Origin: Candidatus Cloacimonadota bacterium
GTDB taxonomy: Bacteria > Cloacimonadota > Cloacimonadia > Cloacimonadales > TCS61
DNA length: 6,372 nt
Direction: 5' to 3'
Assembly: GCA_030596265.1 (NCBI GenBank)
Contig: JAUVKM010000131.1
Span: 1 to 6,372, forward strand
The notes beneath the pieces were generated by a model that saw nothing but the letters and a program-made list of their open reading frames with translations, was not told the origin of the DNA and did no database searches. Each line of letters begins with the position of its first letter. Positions within the stretch are counted from its first letter, which is position 1. Of the stretch, positions 1-4,788 are shown piece after piece. Made by a program: the position numbers and the translations under genes.

Positions 1-1
1 A

Positions 2-1564
2 GATACACAGATAAAAATGAAAGAGATCATCGAAGAATATAAATTAAACAGAGTAGTCGTGGCTTCTTGTTCACCCAGCACTCATGAAGCACTTTTCCAA
101 GAAACCATGCGTGAAGCCGGTTTAAACCCTTACCTGTTTGAGATGGCGAATATTCGTAATCAATGTAGCTGGGTGCATCGTGATGATCATGCCAAAGCTT
201 CTGAAAAAGCGAACCGATTAATTAAGATAGCTTTAGGAAAATCAAGATTATTGCAGCCCTTACATGCTATTTCACTTGAAGTAACTCAAAAAGGGATTGT
301 AATTGGAGGTGGATTGGGTGGTATGACCGCAGCACTTTCTATAGCGAATCAGGGTTTTGAAGTAGCATTAATAGAACGTGCTGAAAAACTGGGTGGCAAC
401 TTGAACGGATTATATCATACACTGGACGGACAGAGTGTTCCTGCCTTCCTACAAAATATGAAAGACGAAATAGATGATCATCCGCTTGTTAAAGTCTATT
501 TGAACGCTACTGTGAAGAAAATGGATGGTTACATTGGAAATTACAAAACTACCTTTGAATATAAGGATAAAGAGAAAGAATACGATCATGGCATTATTAT
601 TATTACAACCGGAGCAAATGCATCAAAACCAAAAGAATATCTTTATGATCAACACAAAAATGTAATTACGCAAAGAGAATTAGAACATGATCTGGAAGAG
701 AATGAAAAAGATTATAAAAAAGTTAAAAGTGCTGTCTTTATCCAATGTGTCGGTTCTCGTGATGAGGAACATCCGTATTGCTCACGCATCTGTTGTTCTC
801 AGGCTGTGAAAAATGCTACGAGATTGAAAAAATTGAATCCCAAAATGGATGTATCAGTTCTCTATCGTGATATAAGAACTTTTGGATTCTACGAAAAATA
901 TTACCAGGAAGCACGACAGTTAGGTGTAGTTTTCATTCGTTATGAAGAAGATGCAAAACCTGAGATCGATATTGACAGCAAAAAAGTTGTTTTCGGAGAA
1001 AATGCATTGATCATTAAACTTAAGGATCATATTCTGGGAATTGACATAACTCTGAACCCGGAAAAGATCATTCTTTCACCGGCAATTGTACCTCAGGAAG
1101 ATGTTGAAGTTATTTCGCAGATGTTGAAAATCCCTCTCAATGAAGATAAATTCTTTATGGAAGCGCATGTGAAACTTCGACCAGTTGATTTTTCAGTTGA
1201 AGGGATATTCCTGGCAGGATTGGCTCATTCACCTAAAGGAATGGAAGATACGATCTCACAAGCTAAAGCAGCAGCAGAGCGGGCATGTGCGATAATCAGT
1301 TCCAAAGAATATATCTCAGAAGCTAATATAGCCCGGGTTGATCTGGATACATGTGCCGGTTGTGGAATGTGTGTATCTGTTTGTCCGTATGGTGCTCCAG
1401 AGCTTATTTGGATGAACGGTAAAGAATATGCCTATGTTAATTCTGCCCTTTGTAAAGGGTGCGGAAGCTGTGCAGCAATTTGTCCTTCGGGAGCAATGCA
1501 GCAGCTTGGTTACAGGGAAGAACAGCAATTAGCTATGTTGAATGAAGCATTGGAGATCTGGTAA
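2..1564 (+). CDS. hdrA: HdrA-like heterodisulfide reductase subunit A (FAD/iron-sulfur), 5'-truncated by window edge
   Basis: This is the flavoprotein subunit of heterodisulfide-reductase-like complexes, which act in the cytoplasm in electron bifurcation or transfer between ferredoxin, a hydride donor and disulfide-type acceptors. Numbering from the first visible ATG (base 17): the N-terminal HdrA region has conserved cysteines C18 (ASCSP) and C50 (NQCSWVH). The FAD-binding motif GGGLGGMTAA is at 97-106. The HdrA signature IQCVGSRD...YCSRICC is at 242-260. Two C-terminal [4Fe-4S] motifs C-x2-C-x2-C-x3-C lie at 446-456 and 479-489. The frame stays open to base 2 and the sequence begins inside the N-terminal domain, so the ATG at 17 is internal. 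Judging from family alignments I remember, about 55-60 residues are missing. No extra ferredoxin motif is inserted in the flavin domain, unlike methanogen HdrA. The gene ends in TAA. The partners hdrB, hdrC and mvhD are not seen downstream. Confidence 0.93.
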   Translation, partial: DTQIKMKEIIEEYKLNRVVVASCSPSTHEALFQETMREAGLNPYLFEMANIRNQCSWVHRDDHAKASEKANRLIKIALGKSRLLQPLHAISLEVTQKGIVIGGGLGGMTAALSIANQGFEVALIERAEKLGGNLNGLYHTLDGQSVPAFLQNMKDEIDDHPLVKVYLNATVKKMDGYIGNYKTTFEYKDKEKEYDHGIIIITTGANASKPKEYLYDQHKNVITQRELEHDLEENEKDYKKVKSAVFIQCVGSRDEEHPYCSRICCSQAVKNATRLKKLNPKMDVSVLYRDIRTFGFYEKYYQEARQLGVVFIRYEEDAKPEIDIDSKKVVFGENALIIKLKDHILGIDITLNPEKIILSPAIVPQEDVEVISQMLKIPLNEDKFFMEAHVKLRPVDFSVEGIFLAGLAHSPKGMEDTISQAKAAAERACAIISSKEYISEANIARVDLDTCAGCGMCVSVCPYGAPELIWMNGKEYAYVNSALCKGCGSCAAICPSGAMQQLGYREEQQLAMLNEALEIW

Positions 1565-1616
1565 GTCGAGATCGAGGTTAGGATCGAGGAGTGAAGATGA
1601 TTTCTTTGAATAATCT
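1565..1616 (+). repeat. Short direct repeat just after hdrA stop
   Basis: GATCGAGG occurs at 1570-1577 and again at 1582-1589, a 12-base period, directly behind the hdrA stop codon and preceded by a partial copy (GTCGAG). It is short and could be chance or the decayed end of a repeat. No function can be assigned. Confidence 0.4.
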
Positions 1617-1663
1617 ATATTGGAAAAATAAACGAATGATTTGTTCGTTTATTAACCCAATAT
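1617..1663. repeat. AT-rich two-part hairpin behind hdrA
   Basis: The inner stem AATAAACGAA (1627-1636) pairs perfectly with TTCGTTTATT (1644-1653) around a 7-base loop. After a 3x3 internal loop, the outer arms ATATTGG (1617-1623) and CCAATAT (1657-1663) also pair. It could end hdrA transcription, but no T-tract follows, so a classical intrinsic terminator is not supported. A dispersed palindromic element is equally possible. Confidence 0.6.
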
Positions 1664-1669
1664 GGAATG

Positions 1670-1691
1670 CTAAGCGACATATTTCGTTTAG
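1670..1691. repeat. Second hairpin upstream of zinc-ribbon gene
   Basis: CTAAGCGA (1670-1677) pairs with TCGTTTAG (1684-1691), with one G-T wobble and a 6-base loop. It shares the 8-mer TTCGTTTA (1683-1690) with the preceding hairpin (1644-1651). GCTAA (1669-1673) can alternatively pair with TTAGC (1699-1703). It lies in the leader of the gene at 1730, so it may be part of that transcript's 5' region or a palindromic repeat unit. Confidence 0.45.
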
Positions 1692-1729
1692 GAAGTAGTT
1701 AGCTGAAATATCATTTTAAAATCAAAACA

Positions 1730-2125
1730 ATGAGAAGATTTATGAGTAACACAAAGCGAATAGAATGCTCTAATTGCGGCGAAAGAAACGATTTTGATAA
1801 TCAAAAATGCACATATTGTGAAACCGAGCTTAATAAAGATGGTAATAAAGAATGTCCAAATTGCGGGGTTTTGATTTCTACTAATTTGAGATTATGTAAA
1901 TTATGTAGTGCATTGAAAGCAAAAAGTGGTGCTCCTGGATGTATATTTGCACTTTCTATTCTATCATTTCCCATTGGAATTGTTTATTTGTTTATTGAGT
2001 TAAAATTGGGATTGAAGATTATTATTATCTCTGTTGCTATATATTGTATTCTAGTTTTATTCGTCAAATTCAAGTTTACCCAAATAGAAAACAGATATAA
2101 TGTTAAAAGAAAAATACCATTATAA
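1730..2125 (+). CDS. Small membrane protein with N-terminal double zinc ribbon, function unknown
   Basis: The 131-residue product has two treble-clef-like zinc ribbons of identical spacing: C13-x2-C16-x10-C27-x2-C30 and C42-x2-C45-x10-C56-x2-C59, as in bacterial DZR/zinc-ribbon families. Two hydrophobic helices follow, at about 70-90 and 94-113, then a short basic tail. The zinc domain is probably cytoplasmic and anchored to the inner membrane. No catalytic residues are evident. The start is uncertain: ATG 1730 has no Shine-Dalgarno, whereas ATG 1742 has AGAAG at 1733-1737 with 4-base spacing and may be the true start, giving 127 residues. The next gene begins 18 bases after this stop, so the two are probably cotranscribed. 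I do not recognise a specific function. Confidence 0.8.
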   Translation: MRRFMSNTKRIECSNCGERNDFDNQKCTYCETELNKDGNKECPNCGVLISTNLRLCKLCSALKAKSGAPGCIFALSILSFPIGIVYLFIELKLGLKIIIISVAIYCILVLFVKFKFTQIENRYNVKRKIPL

Positions 2126-2143
2126 GAAAGGAAATGTAATTAT

Positions 2144-2476
2144 ATGAATTTTATCTTATTTTTATTAACAGCAATTGTCATGACCGCTTTATTTTGGGCT
2201 GTATGTAGCATTCTTGGAGGAAAATACCCTTTTAATATGATTGTTCTACTTATAAATACTGTTGTATATGGGATAACTTTAGCATATGCTGTTATTTACT
2301 TCTCTAAATCTGCCGAGTACAAATGGCTGTATTATGTCTTTGGTGGTTTTATAGCATTAAGTGGCAATTGGGCAAATCTGTTATCTTCCCGTGGAGAAGT
2401 AAAATCGCAAGCAAGCGCCATTTTTAGCCTTATCACCTTAATAATATATGTTATTAGTATGTTTATTATTTTGTAA
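2144..2476 (+). CDS. Small four-helix integral membrane protein, function unknown
   Basis: The 110-residue product is almost entirely hydrophobic, with four predicted membrane segments at about 2-24, 31-53, 61-80 and 89-109. Loops are short; the third connection (SSRGEVKSQ, 81-89) carries charge. AAGGA (2128-2132) lies 11 bases before the ATG, and an earlier ATG at 2134 is followed at once by TAA, so 2144 is the reasonable start. It follows the zinc-ribbon gene by 18 bases and likely shares its transcript, so the two products may work together at the membrane, though this rests on context only. There are no motifs I recognise. The attC-like element begins about 30 bases after its stop. Confidence 0.75.
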   Translation: MNFILFLLTAIVMTALFWAVCSILGGKYPFNMIVLLINTVVYGITLAYAVIYFSKSAEYKWLYYVFGGFIALSGNWANLLSSRGEVKSQASAIFSLITLIIYVISMFIIL

Positions 2477-2506
2477 TTTCTTTTACGGTGCAAGTAATGA
2501 CACTTC

Positions 2507-2586
2507 GGCTAACAGCGGATAAAAGACTACGCTTCACTCCGCCCAAATTGCCTTCGGCAACTTCTTTTAGCCGCAAACCGTTGTAA
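2507..2586. repeat. attC-like palindromic element (possible integron cassette site or dispersed repeat)
   Basis: An imperfect palindrome flanked by GGCTAAC (2507-2513) and GTTGTAA (2580-2586). The first matches the integron simple-site consensus RYYYAAC with one mismatch. The second matches GTTRRRY only in GTT plus part of the rest. GCGG-A-TAAAAGA (2515-2526) pairs with TCTTTTA-G-CCGC (2563-2574) except for one A/G mismatch. A nested small hairpin TTGCC-TTC-GGCAA lies at 2548-2560. The overall size (about 80 bases) and the AAC...GTT ends resemble attC. Spacers are asymmetric (1 versus 5 bases), and no integrase gene is in the window, so this may instead be a palindromic intergenic repeat. Confidence 0.5.
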
Positions 2587-2656
2587 ACTATTAATGATAT
2601 ATTTACCTAAATAATATGAAAATAATTACATTAATTACATTATTCAAACCGTTGTA
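2574..2656 (+). repeat. 12-bp direct repeat CAAACCGTTGTA, two copies 71 bp apart
   Basis: CAAACCGTTGTA occurs at 2574-2585, the right edge of the attC-like palindrome, and again at 2645-2656. The second copy lacks the rest of the palindrome. The repeated core includes the GTT where an integron integrase would act, so the 71-bp unit could mark a recombination or deletion scar. The bases between are AT-rich and contain no gene. Confidence 0.6.
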
Positions 2657-2692
2657 CAAAATTATTTGGCATTAACATAATAGGAGATATAT

Positions 2693-3109
2693 ATGAAAAA
2701 CTTAATAAGTTTTAAAATTGCATCTAATTTTCTTTTACTTATCTATTGTTTATTAATAGTATTCCACTTATTAATGATAATTGGAGCTGGATTTTATAAT
2801 TTTATTCCAATAGATATTGTTTGGGGTGGAAAAATAAAAGATCAAGCGCAACTAATAAACTTTGAATTAATTGCCTTATTTGTTAGTAGCATTTGTTTAA
2901 TTTTAACTATTATAAAAATAAAATATAAAAAAAATAATAAGCTGAAAAAAGTTTCACATTATTTTATGTGGTTAGCTTTTGCATATTTTTTAATAAACAC
3001 ATTAGGCAATATTTTAGCAACAACTAATTTTGAAAAATCATTAGCAATAGTAACTATACTAATAAGTTTATTTTCATTGCGACTTGCTTTAGAAAAAGAA
3101 AAGCGGTGA
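2693..3109 (+). CDS. Four-helix membrane protein, function unknown, very AT-rich
   Basis: The 138-residue product has membrane segments at about 10-32, 55-75, 89-108 and 115-132, and a lysine-rich cytoplasmic loop at 76-87. The IVWGGKI motif (42-48) after helix 1, and INTLGNILATTNFEK (101-115) after helix 3, resemble an uncharacterised membrane protein family I associate with Bacteroidota; that resemblance is from memory. A strong AGGAG (2682-2686) lies 6 bases before the ATG and fixes the start. The gene is noticeably richer in A+T (many AAA, TTA, ATA codons) than hdrA, suggesting separate acquisition. It ends in TGA, showing TGA used as a stop in this genome, and converges on the MarR gene with a 7-base gap. 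Confidence 0.78.
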   Translation: MKNLISFKIASNFLLLIYCLLIVFHLLMIIGAGFYNFIPIDIVWGGKIKDQAQLINFELIALFVSSICLILTIIKIKYKKNNKLKKVSHYFMWLAFAYFLINTLGNILATTNFEKSLAIVTILISLFSLRLALEKEKR

Positions 3110-3116
3110 ATTTTTA

Positions 3117-3581
3117 TTAGCTAATTCTGCAGGGATTCTCTGAAGAATCAGTTATTGTTTTATCATAAGCATCAATGAATAATTTAAGATAGTCGTAAGT
3201 CTTATCAATCTCATCGTCCGGTATTAATTCCAATACTTCCTGCTGAAATTTATTCAATTTATATTTTGTATCTTCTGCCATTTTACTGCCTTCGTCGGTG
3301 ATGCGAGCAAACAAGCTGCGTCGGTCATCTTCGCTATAATATCTCTCAACAAATTCCATCTTAACAAGTTTGTCTATAACACGTGTTACTTTTGCATTTG
3401 ATATTTTATACATCTCTGCAATTTCCCGCATCTTGAGAGGACTGTTTACTTTGTACAAAAACCGTAATAATGCGCACTCAATATCTCCAATAAAAATGCA
3501 CAAAGTATATGAACTATCTCTCTCGTGAAAAAGCTTTTGCAGTCTTGCAGTTAATTCAATAAATTCTTGAGGACTTCTCAT
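3117..3581 (-). CDS. MarR-family winged helix-turn-helix transcriptional regulator
   Basis: The 154-residue product has the usual MarR length and layout: a dimerisation helix at the N-terminus, a helix-turn-helix at about 49-78 (PLKMREIAEMYKISNAKVTR), and a wing at 79-98 with the family-typical DDRR (85-88) before SLFARITDEG. C-terminal dimerisation helices complete it. MarR proteins bind DNA as dimers and usually repress nearby genes until a ligand or oxidation releases them. C28 and C36 lie in the ligand/dimer region and C151 near the end, but redox sensing is speculation. GGAAG (3587-3591 on the minus strand) lies 5 bases before the ATG. No neighbour transcribed in the same direction is visible, and the target is unknown; the gene may autoregulate or act on the convergent membrane-protein gene. 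Confidence 0.9.
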   Translation of the reverse strand: MRSPQEFIELTARLQKLFHERDSSYTLCIFIGDIECALLRFLYKVNSPLKMREIAEMYKISNAKVTRVIDKLVKMEFVERYYSEDDRRSLFARITDEGSKMAEDTKYKLNKFQQEVLELIPDDEIDKTYDYLKLFIDAYDKTITDSSENPCRIS

Positions 3582-3702
3582 AATTACTTCCTATTGAAAT
3601 TCTTTTGATATGTTTGAAAATTCTGTGCATTACTTTGTCAATAATTTATTTCAAGTGTTAATATACATAATTTCTTACTCCTAATTTCGTTTACTTCGTT
3701 CG

Positions 3703-3826
3703 TTCAATCGTCCCGATTGAATGAAGTATTATAACCAGATCGTCCCGATCGGTAAATAGAAATGGTTCATAAATTACACCGAGACGGTGTTAAAGAGAAA
3801 CAAATGGTTCAATCGGGACGATTGAA
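3703..3826. repeat. Two exact inverted copies of a 19-bp palindromic unit
   Basis: TTCAATCGTCCCGATTGAA at 3703-3721 and its exact reverse complement at 3808-3826 differ only in the orientation of the 3-base loop (TCC versus GGA). The first is extended by ACTTC (3693-3697) and GAAGT (3723-3727). The second is extended to an 11-bp perfect stem TGGTTCAATCG/CGATTGAACCA (3805-3829). A shorter relative, ATCGTCCCGAT, sits between them at 3739-3749, and TCCCGAT/ATCGGGA recurs at 4177-4192. The exact copying points to one repeat family present several times here. Confidence 0.8.
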
Positions 3827-3867
3827 CCAACCATTTTTAAAATAATAATCCAACAGGATTCAACGTG

Positions 3868-3897
3868 AATATTCGCAAGTAGAACTTGCGGAATATT
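3868..3897. repeat. 13-bp hairpin with 3-base loop
   Basis: AATATT-CGCAAGT (3868-3880) pairs with ACTTGCG-G-AATATT (3884-3897), leaving loop AGA and one bulged G at 3891. It is the longest stem of the array. No T-tract follows, so it is not an obvious terminator. Confidence 0.7.
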
Positions 3898-4062
3898 GTC
3901 TCTTTCCAAAACAACCCTGAAGGGGTTGAAACTTTGCGGTTCTATATTTTATTAGAGCCTGTAAACCACAGATTGCATCTGTGATTATTTATATTTAACT
4001 GCTTTGCAGTTTTGGCAATCTGCATGATGAGTTAAGAAATCTTAGATTCTTCCAAAGAACAT

Positions 4063-4078
4063 TCCGGCAGCTGCCGGA
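4063..4078. repeat. Perfect 16-bp GC-rich palindrome
   Basis: TCCGGCAGCTGCCGGA reads the same on both strands and stands out in an AT-rich interval. It could fold as a hairpin or be a dimeric protein-binding site. A second perfect 16-bp palindrome, TCCCGATTAATCGGGA, lies at 4177-4192 and is itself enclosed by CTTCCGA (4143-4149) and TCGGAAG (4198-4204). Confidence 0.7.
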
Positions 4079-4204
4079 TCAGAAAGACAAATTTTCCTAA
4101 TTTCACTTTTCCCTTTTGAGAACATCGGAATGTGCAATAGCTCTTCCGATTGTTCGAATTCAGCCACTCAACATTCTCCCGATTAATCGGGACACATTCG
4201 GAAG

Positions 4205-4359
4205 TTTCGTAGAAGTAAACACACTTTCCAATTATTTATTAACTCCTTTGATAGCTGTTTAGTATTTTAACAACGAAAGAAACATGTTCAAGTGATATTC
4301 CATTTGACAATTAAATGACCCAAAAAAAGTTAATATCAAAATTAAAATAGGATATTTGC
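4205..4359. other. AT-rich gene-free leader
   Basis: I see no gene here. TTGACA at 4304-4309 followed by TAATAT at 4331-4336 could be a promoter for the remnant at 4360, but the 21-base spacing is longer than the usual 17, so this is weak. The segment may be the original upstream region of the broken gene that follows. Confidence 0.3.
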
Positions 4360-4470
4360 ATGAAAAGAAAGCATAGTTGTTTTGCGTTATTTTCAGGTGG
4401 GTTGGACAGCATATTCTGGTACTGCGCAGATCAGATTTGTTTTCGGAAGTGCAAGTCTTTTCACCGGTGA
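4360..4470 (+). pseudogene. Possible 5' remnant of a PP-loop ATP-pyrophosphatase-like gene
   Basis: An ATG at 4360 with AGGA (4349-4352) 7 bases upstream opens a 36-codon frame starting MKRKHSCFALFSGGLDS. The SGGLDS string (residues 12-17) is the PP-loop nucleotide-binding signature of ThiI/QueC-type ATP-pyrophosphatases and sits where those proteins carry it. After it the reading (IFWYCADQI...) no longer resembles that family and stops at TGA 4468-4470. The overlapping +2 frame from here on is clearly a different protein's end. The reading is therefore a truncated gene joined to another remnant at about 4395-4410. The match is short and could be chance. Confidence 0.35.
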
Positions 4471-4654
4471 AGGCTGGTATATCGATGATATCCATTATTC
4501 CAATACTACTGGTAGTAATAATGACACAATAATTCCTATCACAAATCAACTGTTTTCCAACTTCCCCAACCTTTTCAATCCAACCACCACCATTCCTTAT
4601 GAAATAAGGGAATTTAGCCTAACAGTTTTTTCTGAGAGTGTAGTTTCAATTTAA
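4364..4654 (+). pseudogene. C-terminal remnant of a secreted protein with MAM-like/peptidase-associated domain and degraded sorting tail
   Basis: The frame opens after TGA 4361-4363 and reads VGWTAYSGTAQIRFVFGS (about 4397-4450), then GEGWYIDDIHY. This is the closing part of the jelly-roll/MAM-like module seen at the end of immune-inhibitor-A-type and other secreted proteins, which usually has SaYSG..qIRFrf.....GWyiDDI. It continues into NFPNLFNPTTTIPYEI, a Por/FlgD-like sorting tail in which the usual NPFNP has become NLFNP. The reading then ends at TAA 4652-4654 without the rest of the roughly 80-residue sorting domain. No ATG start, signal peptide or catalytic region remains; the only start codon in frame is TTG 4382. 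Both ends are lost, so I call it a pseudogene fragment. Confidence 0.7.
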
Positions 4655-4704
4655 TGAGGTGATGATGGATCATCAAGCAGCATAGAAAGAAAAATTGTTT
4701 TTCG

Positions 4705-4739
4705 AATAACCCATCCGATTGAACCGGATGGGTTATTTT
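4705..4739 (+). terminator. Strong intrinsic terminator
   Basis: A perfect 13-bp stem AATAACCCATCCG (4705-4717) / CGGATGGGTTATT (4725-4737) with a 7-base loop, followed by TT and a T-rich stretch. The A-rich start and T-rich end also allow function in reverse. It separates the upstream remnants from the gene at 4789, suggesting the remnant once ended a transcription unit. Confidence 0.85.
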
Positions 4740-4788
4740 GGTACATTTATTGCAATAGTAACAAATAAATTTGTATTAAGGTGTTATT

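Larger units (their letters stand above)
3693..4204. repeat. Array of about thirteen short-loop hairpins in a gene-free interval
   Basis: No coding frame of note lies here. Instead there are successive inverted repeats, most with 3-5 base loops: cores at 3703-3721, 3738-3750 (GATCG-TCC-CGATC), 3776-3790 (ACACCG-AGA-CGGTGT), 3805-3829, 3847-3860 (AATCC-AACA-GGATT), 3868-3897, 3912-3928 (CAACCC-TGAAG-GGGTTG), 3967-3983 (CACAGAT-TGC-ATCTGTG), 3997-4011 (AACTGC-TTT-GCAGTT), 4034-4051, 4063-4078, 4124-4150 (ATCGGAA/TTCCGAT, 13-base loop) and 4177-4192. Stem sequences differ while the short-loop format recurs, as in mosaics of REP-like palindromes. Possible roles include dispersed repeats moved by a REP-type transposase, mRNA-end structures, or a structured transcript; none is shown by the sequence. 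Confidence 0.8.

Noticed and set aside
1316..1528. 70-codon open frame on the minus strand
   Set aside because: It lies antisense to the two ferredoxin motifs of hdrA, whose plus-strand reading is certain; composition reflects that gene.
3612..3641. Promoter for the MarR gene (TTGACA on the minus strand at 3636-3641)
   Set aside because: The -35-like hexamer is good, but at 17-base spacing the -10 position reads TTCAAA, too weak to call.
3594..3655. MarR operator palindrome upstream of the MarR gene
   Set aside because: TTGAAAT (3594-3600) and ATTTCAA (3649-3655) are inverted but about 50 bases apart, and no compact 16-20 bp palindrome is present.
3762..3845. Short open frame beginning at ATG 3762 within the hairpin array
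   Set aside because: It is fewer than 30 codons, has no Shine-Dalgarno, and its composition comes from the palindromes.
3693..4204. CRISPR array
   Set aside because: The repeats are palindromes of differing sequence at irregular spacing, with no constant repeat and unique spacer pattern and no cas genes.
4259..4549. 96-codon open frame on the minus strand
   Set aside because: It lies opposite the GEGWYIDDI remnant and an AT-rich leader, and the protein has no recognisable domain or ribosome-binding site of note.
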